DNA from: Halochromatium sp.
Lineage (GTDB): Bacteria; Pseudomonadota; Gammaproteobacteria; Chromatiales; Chromatiaceae
Direction: 5' to 3'
Assembly: GCA_010912705.1 (NCBI GenBank)
Contig: POWB01000018.1
Span: 40,073 to 104,072, forward strand
Length of the DNA stretch: 64,000 bases
Position numbers and translations under genes: made by a program. Of this stretch, positions 41,299 to 51,988 are shown piece by piece (within the stretch, counting starts at the first letter, position 1; every line of letters begins with the position of its first letter). The notes under the pieces are model-generated. The model saw only the letters and a list, made by a program, of their open reading frames with translations, searched no databases and was not told the DNA's origin.

Positions 41299-43269
41299 AT
41301 GTCCTTGCTCTCACTGCGCGCTGTCACGCTCTCTTATGGCCATCCGCCACTGCTCGATGGGGTCGACCTCGAGATCGATCCAGCCGAGCGTGTCTGTCTG
41401 ATTGGGCGCAATGGCACCGGCAAGAGCACCTTGCTGAAGCTCATCGATGGCGAGATTCAGCCTGATGCCGGCTCGGTCTGGCGCAGCGATGGCTTGCGTG
41501 TGGCGCGTCTGGCCCAGGAGGCGCCGCTAGGCGATGAGCATCTGGTGTTGGAGGTGGTTGCTGCTGGCCTCGGCGAGTTGGGACGGCTGGTCGCCGAGTA
41601 TCATCAGCTCAGCCATCGCCTGGCCGAGCAGGGCGCCGCGGCCTCCGAGCGCGACTTGGCGCGCTTGGCCAATGTCCAGCAGGCGCTCGAATCGGAAGGC
41701 GGCTGGGAGATCGAGCAGCGGGCGGAGCGTGTGATCTCCCGGCTGGGGCTCGATGCCGAGGCCGTCTACGCGACGCTCTCGGGCGGGCTGCGGCGTCGCG
41801 TCATGTTGGCGCGGGCGCTGATCAGTGAGCCGGATCTGCTGCTCCTCGACGAGCCGACCAACCATCTGGACATCGAGACCATCGAATGGCTCGAAGAGCT
41901 GATGCTCGGCTTTCAGGGCTCGCTGCTGTTCATCACCCATGACCGACGCTTCCTGCGTAATCTGGCCACCCGTATCCTCGAGCTTGATCGCGGCCAGCTC
42001 ACCGACTGGCCCGGCGACTACGATAACTATCTGCGCCGGCGTGAGGAGCGCCTGCATGCCGAGGCCAAGGAGCGCGAGCGCTTCGATAAACGGCTGGCCG
42101 AGGAAGAGGTTTGGATTCGCCAGGGTATCAAGGCACGACGCACGCGCAATGAAGGCCGAGTGCGGGAGCTGCAAGCGATGCGCGAGGAGCGGCGCGCCCG
42201 GCGTGAGGGTCCAGGGCAGGCTCGGCTGAGCATCGATGCGGGCGAGCGCAGTGGCAAGCTGGTGGTCGAGGCCAAGGATGTGACCTTCTCTTATCAACCG
42301 AGCGCGGGCGCGGCACCGACCATTGAGGGGCTGAACAGCCTGATCCTGCGCGGCGACCGGGTTGGCATCATCGGCCCCAATGGTGCTGGCAAGTCGACGC
42401 TGCTCAAGCTCTTGCTTGGCCAGCTGCAGCCAGAATCGGGGCAGATCCGGCTCGGCACCAACCTCAAGGTGGCCTATTTCGATCAGCTTCGCGCGCAGCT
42501 TGATCCGGCGCGCACTGTGCGCGATAACCTGGCTGGTGGCAGCGATAAGATCGAGGTCGGTGGGCGCAGTCTGCATGTGATCTCGTATCTCAAGGATTTC
42601 TTGTTTGCAGCGGACCGCGTGCAACAACCGGTCTCGGCCCTCTCCGGTGGCGAGCGCAACCGGCTCCTGCTCACCAAGCTGTTCACCCAGCCGGCCAACC
42701 TGCTGGTGCTCGACGAGCCGACCAACGACCTGGATGCTGAGACGCTGGACCTGCTCGAGGAGCTGCTGAACGAGTTCGATGGCACCTTGCTGTTGGTGAG
42801 CCACGATCGCGATCTGTTGGACAATGTGGTCACCTCGAGCCTGGTGCTCGAGGGGGATGGTCGGGTGCAGGAATACGTCGGCGGCTACTCGGACTGGCAG
42901 CGCCAGCGTGGCAACCGCCCTGGGCTGGCGGCGGCACCAGTGGCCAAAGCGGCATCGGCGCCCTCGAGCAAGCCGGGGTCAAGGCAGGCAGGCCAAGGCA
43001 GCAAACCCGCTAAACCGGGCAAACCTGGCAAGCTCAGCTATAAGGATCAGCGCGCGCTAGAGCAACTGCCACAACAGATTGAGGCGCTTGAGGCCGAGGT
43101 CGAGCAGATTCATGCACGGCTGGCTGATCCGATGCTTTATCAGGGGCAGCCATCGGAGGTGAGCAGTACCCAGGCACGGCTGGCCGAGGTCGAGGCCGAG
43201 CTGCAAACCTGCTACGAACGCTGGGAGGCACTTGAGGCGGCTCAGCAAAAAGCGGAAATGATGGCTTGA
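41299..43269 (+). CDS. uup: ABC-F ATPase Uup
   Basis: 656 residues with two ABC cassettes. The first has Walker A IGRNGTGKSTLL, signature LSGGLRRRVMLARAL and Walker B LLLLDEPTNHLDIET. The second has GPNGAGKSTLL, LSGGERNRLLL and LLVLDEPTNDLD. A charged linker (KARRTRNEGRVRELQAMREE) and a C-terminal coiled coil (LPQQIEALEAEVEQIHARLA) follow, the hallmark of Uup. ABC-F proteins bind the ribosome or branched DNA; Uup is linked to transposon excision and ribosome assembly. It is divergent from the Fnr-type gene. Between the cassettes and the coiled coil is a Ser/Pro/Gly-rich linker. Confidence 0.93.
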   Translation: MSLLSLRAVTLSYGHPPLLDGVDLEIDPAERVCLIGRNGTGKSTLLKLIDGEIQPDAGSVWRSDGLRVARLAQEAPLGDEHLVLEVVAAGLGELGRLVAEYHQLSHRLAEQGAAASERDLARLANVQQALESEGGWEIEQRAERVISRLGLDAEAVYATLSGGLRRRVMLARALISEPDLLLLDEPTNHLDIETIEWLEELMLGFQGSLLFITHDRRFLRNLATRILELDRGQLTDWPGDYDNYLRRREERLHAEAKERERFDKRLAEEEVWIRQGIKARRTRNEGRVRELQAMREERRARREGPGQARLSIDAGERSGKLVVEAKDVTFSYQPSAGAAPTIEGLNSLILRGDRVGIIGPNGAGKSTLLKLLLGQLQPESGQIRLGTNLKVAYFDQLRAQLDPARTVRDNLAGGSDKIEVGGRSLHVISYLKDFLFAADRVQQPVSALSGGERNRLLLTKLFTQPANLLVLDEPTNDLDAETLDLLEELLNEFDGTLLLVSHDRDLLDNVVTSSLVLEGDGRVQEYVGGYSDWQRQRGNRPGLAAAPVAKAASAPSSKPGSRQAGQGSKPAKPGKPGKLSYKDQRALEQLPQQIEALEAEVEQIHARLADPMLYQGQPSEVSSTQARLAEVEAELQTCYERWEALEAAQQKAEMMA

Positions 43270-43349
43270 GGCTTGCTTTGCTGCAGCATTGTTCCGTTGA
43301 CGCAACGTATCGTTGACTAGAGTTCGATGTTGAAAACCTTGGTAGCCTG

Positions 43350-44045
43350 ATGTTACAGATCGATACACTCAACCAGTTTTACGGTGAAAGCCACACCCTG
43401 TGGGATCTGTCGGTGACCTTTCCGGAAGGCGAATGTACCTGCGTGATGGGCCGCAACGGGGTCGGGAAGACCACGCTGATGGATTGCATCATGGGGCTAC
43501 GGCCGCTGCGCAGCGGCAAGATGCAGTTTCAGGAGCAGGATCTTGCGCGCTTGCCGGCCGAGCGTCGGGCTGGCCTTGGCATCGGCTATGTGCCACAGGG
43601 ACGCCAGATCTTTCCGTTGCTGTCGGTTGAAGAGAATCTGCGCATCGGCTTGCCGGCGCGTGCGGATCGCAGCCGCCGCATCCCGGACTTCATCTTTGAG
43701 CTGTTTCCGGTGCTGGATCAGATGCGGGGGCGTCGCGGTGGCGACCTCTCCGGCGGTCAGCAGCAGCAGCTTGCCATCGGGCGCGCACTGGTGCTCGATC
43801 CGAAGCTGCTGATCCTCGACGAGCCGACCGAGGGCATTCAGCCGAATATCGTCCATGAGATCGGCGACATCATCCGCCGCTTGATGGATCAGCTCGGCCT
43901 GACCGTCATCCTGGTGGAGCAAAAGCTGCCGTTTGCGCGTCGGGTGGGTGACCGCTTTGCGATCCTCGACCGCGGCCGACTCAAGGCAGAAGGTGCGATG
44001 ACCGAGCTGGGCGATGAGCTGGTGCGTGAGTATCTGACGGTCTGA
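43350..44045 (+). CDS. urtE: Urea ABC transporter ATP-binding protein UrtE
   Basis: 231 residues. The opening MLQIDTLNQFYGESHTLWDL and Walker A MGRNGVGKTTLM are typical of UrtE/LivF. The signature DLSGGQQQQLAIGRAL, Walker B KLLILDEPTEGIQPNIVHEI and ILVEQKLPFARRVGDRFAIL complete the pattern; the EQKLPFARR phrase is characteristic of UrtE. Normally it is the last gene of urtABCDE. Here urtABCD are not upstream (uup is), so the gene is separated from its complex. Its stop overlaps the ureD start (TGATG), tying it to the urease operon. Confidence 0.9.
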   Translation: MLQIDTLNQFYGESHTLWDLSVTFPEGECTCVMGRNGVGKTTLMDCIMGLRPLRSGKMQFQEQDLARLPAERRAGLGIGYVPQGRQIFPLLSVEENLRIGLPARADRSRRIPDFIFELFPVLDQMRGRRGGDLSGGQQQQLAIGRALVLDPKLLILDEPTEGIQPNIVHEIGDIIRRLMDQLGLTVILVEQKLPFARRVGDRFAILDRGRLKAEGAMTELGDELVREYLTV

Positions 44046-44938
44046 TGCCGAACGCATGGTCGCTCACCGAAAGGCCTTCAATGTCGCCAGCATCAGGCTG
44101 GGTCGCCCATATCGCGCTACAGCTCGAGCCGCGCGCTGGACGCACCGTTTTGGCGCGGAAACAGCAGCGGGGCCCGCTGACAGTGCAGCGAGCCTTCTAT
44201 CCGGAAGGTGCGCCCTGCCATCTTTATCTGTTGCATCCGCCGGGTGGCGTGGTGGGCGGTGATCGGCTTGCGATCGAGACTCAGGTTGCAGCTGGCGCGC
44301 ATGCGCTGCTGACCGCACCTGGCGCAGCCAAGGTTTATCGCAGCGCTGGCGCCTTGGCCGAGCAATATCAGCAGTTCGCGGTCGCCGACAGCGGAGTGCT
44401 CGAATGGCTACCACAAGAGTCCATCCTATTTCCAGGGGCACGGCTCGACCTGAAAACTAAGGTTGCGCTGCAGGGGCGTGCGCGTTTTATTGGCTGGGAG
44501 ATCCTCAGCCTCGGGCGACCCGTGATTGGTGAGCGTTTCGATCGGGGGTGCGCGACGATGGGGCTGCGCATCGAGCGTGATGGCCAGCCGCTGCTGAGCG
44601 AGCGGCTGCGGATCGGTTCGGACCGCTCGTCCCAGAGCGAACTTCAAGGCTTGCCCCAGATCGGGCTCGATGGGCCGAGTGGCTTGCGCGGTTGGCCGAT
44701 CACGGCAACGTTGATCGCCACCGGTGCAAGCGCCCCTGACCTCGATGCCGCGCGTGCAGCCATGTCCGCCGAGCCTGGCTTCGCGCTCGGGCTGACCCTG
44801 CTTGAGGATCTGCTTGTGGCGCGTGCGCTAGCGGATCAGGTCGAGCCGGTGATGCACTGTTTTCGCAAGCTTTGGCGCTGTCTGCGCCCGCGCCTGCTTG
44901 GTTTGGAGGCATCCGCGCCCCGTATCTGGGCAACCTGA
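44045..44938 (+). CDS. ureD: Urease accessory protein UreD
   Basis: 297 residues. Conserved UreD segments are HLYLLHPPGGVVGGDRLAIE, ALLTAPGAAKVYRSAG, WLPQESILFPGARL and GWEILSLGRPVIGERFDRG. UreD joins UreF and UreG in the complex that delivers nickel and CO2 to apo-urease. Translation is coupled to urtE. A gap of 150 bp separates it from ureA, in which a small promoter could lie. Confidence 0.93.
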   Translation: MPNAWSLTERPSMSPASGWVAHIALQLEPRAGRTVLARKQQRGPLTVQRAFYPEGAPCHLYLLHPPGGVVGGDRLAIETQVAAGAHALLTAPGAAKVYRSAGALAEQYQQFAVADSGVLEWLPQESILFPGARLDLKTKVALQGRARFIGWEILSLGRPVIGERFDRGCATMGLRIERDGQPLLSERLRIGSDRSSQSELQGLPQIGLDGPSGLRGWPITATLIATGASAPDLDAARAAMSAEPGFALGLTLLEDLLVARALADQVEPVMHCFRKLWRCLRPRLLGLEASAPRIWAT

Positions 44939-45088
44939 TTGTGCGCTGGCTGGGGCACGCTTGAGAGCGATCTTGAGGGTCAGACCCGATTGCTCAGGTG
45001 CTTGCTCGCTTGTCCTCAATGCTGTAACGCTGAGCAATGCTAGCGTACACTCTACCCATTAACTCCGCGACTCGATGAGGCGTCGACC

Positions 45089-45391
45089 ATGGAGCTGAAC
45101 CCCCGCGAAAAAGATAAGCTGTTGCTGTTTACCGCTGGCCTGCTTGCCGAAAGACGCAAGGCGAAAGGGCTAAAGCTGAACTATCCGGAGGCGGTGGCCT
45201 TCATCAGTTGTGCCATCCTCGAGGGTGCGCGCGAAGGCCGGACCGTCGCTGAGCTAATGGACTACGGCCGTACCCTGCTGACCCCCGAAGATGTGATGGC
45301 GGGTATTCCGGAGATGATTCCGGACGTCCAGGTCGAGGCGACCTTCCCGGATGGCACCAAGCTGGTCACCGTTCACGATCCAATCATCTAG
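45089..45391 (+). CDS. ureA: Urease gamma subunit
   Basis: 100 residues, the normal length. [60 protein letters not shown] and [20 protein letters not shown] are almost invariant UreA segments. With UreB and UreC it forms the urease trimer that hydrolyses urea to ammonia and carbamate. ATG 45089. Confidence 0.97.
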   Translation: MELNPREKDKLLLFTAGLLAERRKAKGLKLNYPEAVAFISCAILEGAREGRTVAELMDYGRTLLTPEDVMAGIPEMIPDVQVEATFPDGTKLVTVHDPII

Positions 45392-45430
45392 CCCAATCGT
45401 CTAGCCCGTTCCCCTACTCATTAGGAACCT

Positions 45431-45465
45431 AGCATGAGGACCGCAGCATGAGGACCGCAGCATGA
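45431..45465 (+). repeat. 14-bp tandem repeat carrying the ureB start codon
   Basis: agcatgaggaccgc occurs at 45431 and 45445, and a third partial copy (agcatgattcc, 45459) carries the real ureB ATG at 45462. Each copy contains an ATG followed by agga, so the agga of one copy sits as a Shine-Dalgarno about eight bases before the next ATG. Confidence 0.85.
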
Positions 45466-45838
45466 TTCCAGGCGAAGTCTTCCCGGCCGCTGGCGAGATC
45501 GAACTCAACGCCGGCCGGCCCGCATTATCGGTCGCGGTTGCGAACAGGGGCGATCGGCCAATTCAGGTCGGCTCCCACTATCACTTCTTCGAGACCAACC
45601 CTGCGCTGCGGTTCGACCGTGAGCCGACGCGTGGCCATCGACTCGACATCCCTGCTGGCACTGCCGTGCGTTTCGAGCCCGGACAGTCGCGGACTGTCAC
45701 CCTGGTGCCTTATGCCGGCGCGCGCATCGTCTACGGGTTTCGTGGCGAGGTGATGGGGCCGCTCGATCCTGAGCCTGAGCCCGATGTCGATTCTGAGGAT
45801 GAAGCCACCAAAGACAGTGTCGAGCAGGAGACCAAGGC

Positions 45839-45842
<4 letters not shown>
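45462..45842 (+). CDS. ureB: Urease beta subunit
   Basis: 126 residues. [80 protein letters not shown] and [12 protein letters not shown] are standard UreB. The C-terminus has an acidic extension ([20 protein letters not shown]) longer than usual. The stop overlaps the ureC start by 4 nt. Confidence 0.96.
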
Positions 45843-47559
<1,717 letters not shown>

Positions 47560-47563
<4 letters not shown>

Positions 47564-48162
47564 GCACAGATCTCCCTGCCTTGCAGCTAAGGCGGCGTAT
47601 CGAGGCTCCAGCCAGAATCGATGGTGGACTCTCGCTCAGCTTCGAGCAGCGCTCACGCTCGCGCCTGCGTGCGCGGCTCGATGATGGCCGTGAGGTCGGT
47701 ATCCTGCTGCCACGTGGTGAGCGCTTGCGCGATGGTGATTTGCTCGCCGACGAGCAGGGCGAGGTCATCCAGATTCGAGCCGCCGCCGAGCCGATTTCCT
47801 GTGCCGAGGCGGACGACCCGCTGCTGCTTATGCGCGCCGCCTACCATCTCGGCAACCGTCATGTGGCGCTGCAGATCGAGCCAGGGCGGCTGTGCTGGCT
47901 GCATGATCATGTGCTGGACGCGATGGTGAGCGGGCTCGGACTGAGTGTGAGCGCTGTACAGGCGCCGTTCGAGCCAGAAGCAGGTGCCTATGGTGGCGCC
48001 GCGATCGGGCACAAGCACGGGCATGGGCATGGGCATGGGCATGAGCATCAGGACGGGCACGAGCATGAGCACACAGATGGAAATGGCGCCGTTGGGCATG
48101 GCGATGGGAGCAGGTCGTGGCACAAACAGGAGAGCCCCGTTGACCATGGCCAGCGCCGCTGA
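47560..48162 (+). CDS. ureE: Urease accessory nickel chaperone UreE
   Basis: 200 residues from a TTG that overlaps the ureC stop. The N-terminal part ([20 protein letters not shown], then [20 protein letters not shown]) and the metal-binding domain ([37 protein letters not shown]) are standard. The C-terminal tail is strongly His-rich ([20 protein letters not shown]), which binds several nickel ions. It delivers nickel to UreG. The last 17 nt overlap ureF. Confidence 0.93.
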
Positions 48163-48919
48163 CAGGCAAAGACGGCTGCTGCGGCTATTCCAGTTGCTCA
48201 GTCCGACGCTGCCCGTTGGCGCTTTTGCCTACTCGCAGGGGCTGGAGTGGGCAGTGGAAACGGGCTGGGTCGACAGCGAGTCGAGGCTCCAGGACTGGCT
48301 TTCGGATCAACTGTCGCAGGCCTTGACCTATGTCGATCTGCCAATCCTCGTTCGGATGATGCAGGCAGTGATGGCGGATGACGCGCAAAGGCTGTCGCTT
48401 TGGAGCAGCGAGCTGAGGGCATTGCGGGAGACCGCGGAGCTGCGCGCAGAGGAGGTGAGCCGCGGGCGGGCGCTGGCCGATCTACTCGGCTCGCTTGGGC
48501 TGCTCGATGACCAACCTGAAGGCGCTGCTGTGGTGAGTCAGGCCGCGTCTGTCAATAACCAAAGCGACCGGGGCCAGGGGCCGAATGCCGAGCAAGGCGC
48601 GCACTGGCGCGCGCTCATCTCAGGCAGCCAGCTCTCAGGCTTCGCCTTCGCGGCGGCCTCATGGCACATTGAGTCCGCCGATGCACTGCTCGGCTACGCC
48701 TGGTCTTGGGCTGAGAATCTGACCTTGGCCGGTGTCAAGCTCATCCCGCTCGGCCAAACAGCCGGCCAACGCATTCTGTTGCATCTCACCGTGCAGATCC
48801 CGGTCGCAGTTGCGCATGCGCAATCGCTCGACGACGCCGACATCGGCGCTAGCACGCCAGCCATGGCCATCGCCAGCAGCCGACACGAAACTCAATACAC
48901 GCGACTCTATCGCTCATGA
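48146..48919 (+). CDS. ureF: Urease accessory protein UreF
   Basis: 257 residues from ATG 48146, with aggag (48128) upstream. [20 protein letters not shown], then [20 protein letters not shown], and [28 protein letters not shown] are typical UreF. It couples UreG GTP hydrolysis to nickel insertion. A non-conserved loop ([20 protein letters not shown]) interrupts the middle. The stop codon lies in the first copy of a 14-bp tandem repeat that leads to ureG. Confidence 0.92.
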   Translation: MASAADRQRRLLRLFQLLSPTLPVGAFAYSQGLEWAVETGWVDSESRLQDWLSDQLSQALTYVDLPILVRMMQAVMADDAQRLSLWSSELRALRETAELRAEEVSRGRALADLLGSLGLLDDQPEGAAVVSQAASVNNQSDRGQGPNAEQGAHWRALISGSQLSGFAFAAASWHIESADALLGYAWSWAENLTLAGVKLIPLGQTAGQRILLHLTVQIPVAVAHAQSLDDADIGASTPAMAIASSRHETQYTRLYRS

Positions 48920-48962
48920 TCTCTCGCCCATGATTTCTCGCCCATGACCTATCGCCCATGAC
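48907..48962 (+). repeat. Four 14-bp tandem repeats linking ureF to ureG
   Basis: Copies at 48907, 48921, 48935 and 48949 follow ctctcgcccatgat with one to three changes. The first contains the ureF TGA and the fourth the ureG ATG. Each copy holds an ATGA start/stop overlap, suggesting amplification of an original coupled junction. Confidence 0.9.
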
Positions 48963-49575
48963 CACCGCAACCTCGAATCCGCTCCGTGTTGGCGTCGGCG
49001 GTCCGGTCGGCTCCGGCAAGACCGCGCTGCTCGACGCCCTCTGTAAACGCCTGCGCGATCGCTATCAGATCGCCGTCGTTACCAACGACATCTACACCCG
49101 TGAGGACGCCGAATTCCTGATCCGCAGTCAGGCGCTGCCGGCCGAGCGCATCATTGGCGTCGAGACCGGCGGTTGTCCGCATACCGCGATCCGCGAAGAC
49201 GCCTCGATGAACCTGACCGCGGTCGCCGATCTGCAGCAGCAGTTCCCGGAGCTCGACCTGATCTTCATCGAGAGCGGCGGCGACAATCTCGCGGCTACCT
49301 TCAGCCCGGAGCTCGCCGATCTGACGCTCTATGTCATCGACGTATCCGAAGGCGAGAAGATCCCGCGCAAGGGCGGTCCGGGTATTACCCGTTCTGATCT
49401 CCTGATCATCAACAAGATCGACCTCGCCCCGCATGTGGGCGCCTCGCTCGAGGTCATGGAGCGCGATACCCGACGCATGCGCGGTGAGCGGCCGTTCGTG
49501 ATGACCAATCTGCGCGCCGGGGAGGGGATTGAAGCCATCCTTGAGTTTGTCATCCGGCAGGGGATGCTGAGCTGA
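48958..49575 (+). CDS. ureG: Urease accessory GTPase UreG
   Basis: 205 residues. The P-loop is [55 protein letters not shown] (with the nickel-binding CPH) and [17 protein letters not shown] are invariant UreG motifs, and the guanine-specificity NKID follows. It ends the urease operon. Upstream lies the 14-bp repeat. No terminator was recognised after it. Confidence 0.96.
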   Translation: MTTATSNPLRVGVGGPVGSGKTALLDALCKRLRDRYQIAVVTNDIYTREDAEFLIRSQALPAERIIGVETGGCPHTAIREDASMNLTAVADLQQQFPELDLIFIESGGDNLAATFSPELADLTLYVIDVSEGEKIPRKGGPGITRSDLLIINKIDLAPHVGASLEVMERDTRRMRGERPFVMTNLRAGEGIEAILEFVIRQGMLS

Positions 49576-49706
49576 TCGGCCAATCGGTTAGACTCTGCAG
49601 CAGAGGCTGCGAGCCTTGGCGGTCATGTTGGTGATCAATACGCTCTTCTCGCAGGCGCCCCGAATGCCAATCTTTTATGCACAGCTAACGAGGCGATGAA
49701 CAAGCC

Positions 49707-50105
49707 GTGACACTGAACGCAGATATCAAACAGATCCTCGACTTCTCCAAAGGCAATGGATTAGTCACAGCGATTGCCCAAGATGCCGAGACCGGCGAGA
49801 TCCTGATGGTGGCCAATATGAACGAAGCGTCGCTGGCCAAGACCATCGAGCTAGGCGAGGCAGTCTACTGGAGCCGTTCGCGGCAGAAGCTCTGGCACAA
49901 GGGCGAGGAGAGCGGGAATACCCAGAAGGTCCGCGAGCTTTTTCTCGATTGTGATGGCGACGCGCTGCTCTTGAAGGTGGAGCAGGTCGGTGGCGCGGCC
50001 TGCCACACCGGCAAACGCAGTTGCTTCTTTCGCAAGCTCGATAAGGATAGCGTCACGGATGTTGGCGTGCAGGTCTTCGACCCCAAGGAGGTCTACAAGC
50101 AGTGA
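49707..50105 (+). CDS. hisI: Phosphoribosyl-AMP cyclohydrolase
   Basis: 132 residues from GTG 49707. [40 protein letters not shown] and [31 protein letters not shown] are the HisI zinc- and magnesium-binding motifs. It opens the purine ring of phosphoribosyl-AMP in step three of histidine synthesis. There is no fused HisE domain. It overlaps hisG by 4 nt. Confidence 0.95.
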   Translation: MTLNADIKQILDFSKGNGLVTAIAQDAETGEILMVANMNEASLAKTIELGEAVYWSRSRQKLWHKGEESGNTQKVRELFLDCDGDALLLKVEQVGGAACHTGKRSCFFRKLDKDSVTDVGVQVFDPKEVYKQ

Positions 50106-50986
50106 CCAACGATGACCACCGCTTACGCCTGGGGATTCCGAAAGGCAGCCTGCAGGAGACGACCAAGAAGCTCTTTGCCTTGGCTGGCTACAACCTACAG
50201 ATCTCGGGACGCTCTTACTATCCGACGATCGATGATCCGGAGATTCAGTGCATCCTGATCCGGCCGCAGGAGATGGCACGCTATGTAGAGCAGGAGATCC
50301 TCGACTGTGCGATTACCGGGCTCGATTGGCTGTTGGAGACCGGTGCCGATGTTGCTCAACTGGCTGACCTGAAGGCACCCTGGCCCAATTATGGCGTTGT
50401 GCGCTGGGTGATGGCCTCCAAGGAAGGCTCAGCGTTCAACGACGTCAAGGATCTGGCCGGTAAGCGCATTGCAACCGAGGCGGTCGGTATGACCCAACGT
50501 TTTCTCGCTGAGCAAGGCGTTGAGGCAAAGGTCGAGTTCTCCTGGGGGGCAACTGAGGTGAAGCCGCCGACGCTGGCCGATGCGATCGTCGATGTCTCCG
50601 AGACCGGCTCTAGCCTACGGGCGAACAGTCTAAAGATCATGCATGTGGTCTTGGAGAGTACGCCGCGTTTTATCGCCAACCATGCGGCCTTGGCCGATGA
50701 CTGGAAGCAGGTCAAGATCAGTCGCCTAGAGATGCTGCTGATGGGGGCGATTCGTGCCGCCACGCGCGTCACCTTGGCGATGAACGTCCCATGCAGCTGT
50801 ATCGATGAGGTCTTAGCCTTGTTACCGGCCTTGAGCACCCCGACAGTCTCAACATTGGCGGATCAAGACTGGGTGGCGATCAGCGCCGTGGTGGAAGAGA
50901 AGCTGGTGCGTGATTTGATTCCGCCATTACATGCCGTTGGTGCACGCGGCATTATCGAGATGCCAATCAATAAAATTATCGATTAA
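50102..50986 (+). CDS. hisG: ATP phosphoribosyltransferase, long form
   Basis: 294 residues from GTG 50102. [20 protein letters not shown] opens the catalytic domain. [20 protein letters not shown] and [20 protein letters not shown] follow, with the PRPP-binding [20 protein letters not shown]. The C-terminal ACT-like regulatory domain ([20 protein letters not shown] to [20 protein letters not shown]) marks the long, histidine-inhibited form that needs no HisZ. It catalyses the first step of histidine synthesis. Placement with hisI alone, away from other his genes, is typical of partial his clusters. Confidence 0.95.
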   Translation: MTNDDHRLRLGIPKGSLQETTKKLFALAGYNLQISGRSYYPTIDDPEIQCILIRPQEMARYVEQEILDCAITGLDWLLETGADVAQLADLKAPWPNYGVVRWVMASKEGSAFNDVKDLAGKRIATEAVGMTQRFLAEQGVEAKVEFSWGATEVKPPTLADAIVDVSETGSSLRANSLKIMHVVLESTPRFIANHAALADDWKQVKISRLEMLLMGAIRAATRVTLAMNVPCSCIDEVLALLPALSTPTVSTLADQDWVAISAVVEEKLVRDLIPPLHAVGARGIIEMPINKIID

Positions 50987-51013
50987 TGACAGTGGGAGAG
51001 GGTTGCAAGCGCG

Positions 51014-51889
51014 ATGAAGAAGCAAGTCGTCGAAGCCATCATCGCGATCCTCGTCGCGCTGCTCGTTGCCGCCGCTGTGGCCTGGGCAGGTAGTCAAGGT
51101 GGTGTCAGCATGGCTGGTATGCCCTTATTCGCGGTTGCCGCGGTGGTTGCCTTTGTCATCCAGTGGCTGGTATTTGTCCCATCTTATCGACTGCAGACCG
51201 AGCATTGGTACGATCTGACTGGCAGCCTGACCTATCTCAGCATTGTCATCGGTACGCTACTCTTGGTGGGGCGTTTCGACCTCAGATCGTTGGTCATCGT
51301 GGCGCTGGTGACGATTTGGGCGGCACGCCTCGGTAGCTTTCTCTACCGACGTGTGCAGAAGGCCGGCAGCGACAGCCGCTTTGATGAGATCAAGCCGTCC
51401 TTCGCTGGCTTCTTGATGGCGTGGACGTTGCAGGGCCTCTGGGTCTTTTTGACGCTGGCTGCGGCGCTGGCCGCGATGACCGCATCATCGATCCCGGCAT
51501 TCGGTGTTCTGGGTCTGATCGGCGTCCTAGTCTGGTTGATCGGCTTCCTGATCGAGGCGGTTGCCGATGCACAGAAGCAGGCGTTTCGACGCAATCCAGC
51601 CAACGCGGGTCGCTTCATCCACTCGGGGCTCTGGGCCTGGTCGCGGCATCCCAACTATTTCGGTGAGATCATGCTCTGGACGGGCATCGCGCTGATCGCG
51701 CTACCCGCCCTCTCTGGCTGGCAACTGGTCACGCTGATCTCACCGCTATTTGTCTATGTGCTGATCGTTTACATCAGCGGCATCCCCATGCTGGAGTCGC
51801 GCGCCGATGAGCGCTGGGGTGATGATCCGGTCTATCTTGACTACAAGGCGCGCACGCCAGTGCTGTTTCCGAGACCGCCGCAGGCGTGA
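51014..51889 (+). CDS. DUF1295 membrane protein
   Basis: 291 residues with about seven membrane segments. The C-terminal half carries FRRNPANAGRFIHSGLWAWS, then RHPNYFGEIMLWTGIALIAL and GIPMLESRADERWGDDPVYL. This is the DUF1295 pattern of steroid-reductase/isoprenylcysteine-methyltransferase-like enzymes, whose substrate is unknown. The SRHPNYFGE motif binds the cofactor in relatives. It follows hisG by 27 bp but is functionally unrelated. Its stop lies about 95 bp from the end of kaiC on the other strand. Confidence 0.85.
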   Translation: MKKQVVEAIIAILVALLVAAAVAWAGSQGGVSMAGMPLFAVAAVVAFVIQWLVFVPSYRLQTEHWYDLTGSLTYLSIVIGTLLLVGRFDLRSLVIVALVTIWAARLGSFLYRRVQKAGSDSRFDEIKPSFAGFLMAWTLQGLWVFLTLAAALAAMTASSIPAFGVLGLIGVLVWLIGFLIEAVADAQKQAFRRNPANAGRFIHSGLWAWSRHPNYFGEIMLWTGIALIALPALSGWQLVTLISPLFVYVLIVYISGIPMLESRADERWGDDPVYLDYKARTPVLFPRPPQA

Positions 51890-51988
51890 TCGGTGTGGGA
51901 GGAGGATAACCGCAAGCAAAATCCAGAACACGACATAGAGCAGGCCACCGAACGAATCGGCGACCCAAGCTGCTCGGGCGCTAGTCAA
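51890..51988 (-). pseudogene. Possible DUF2809 fragment downstream of kaiC
   Basis: A minus-strand frame starting at TTG 51988 overlaps the kaiC stop. It reads TSARAAWVADSFGGLLYVVF, then WILLAVILLPH, which resembles the start of small DUF2809 membrane proteins. After about 31 codons the sequence becomes the antisense of the DUF1295 gene. If real, it is a 3'-truncated relic. The similarity is short. Confidence 0.3.
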
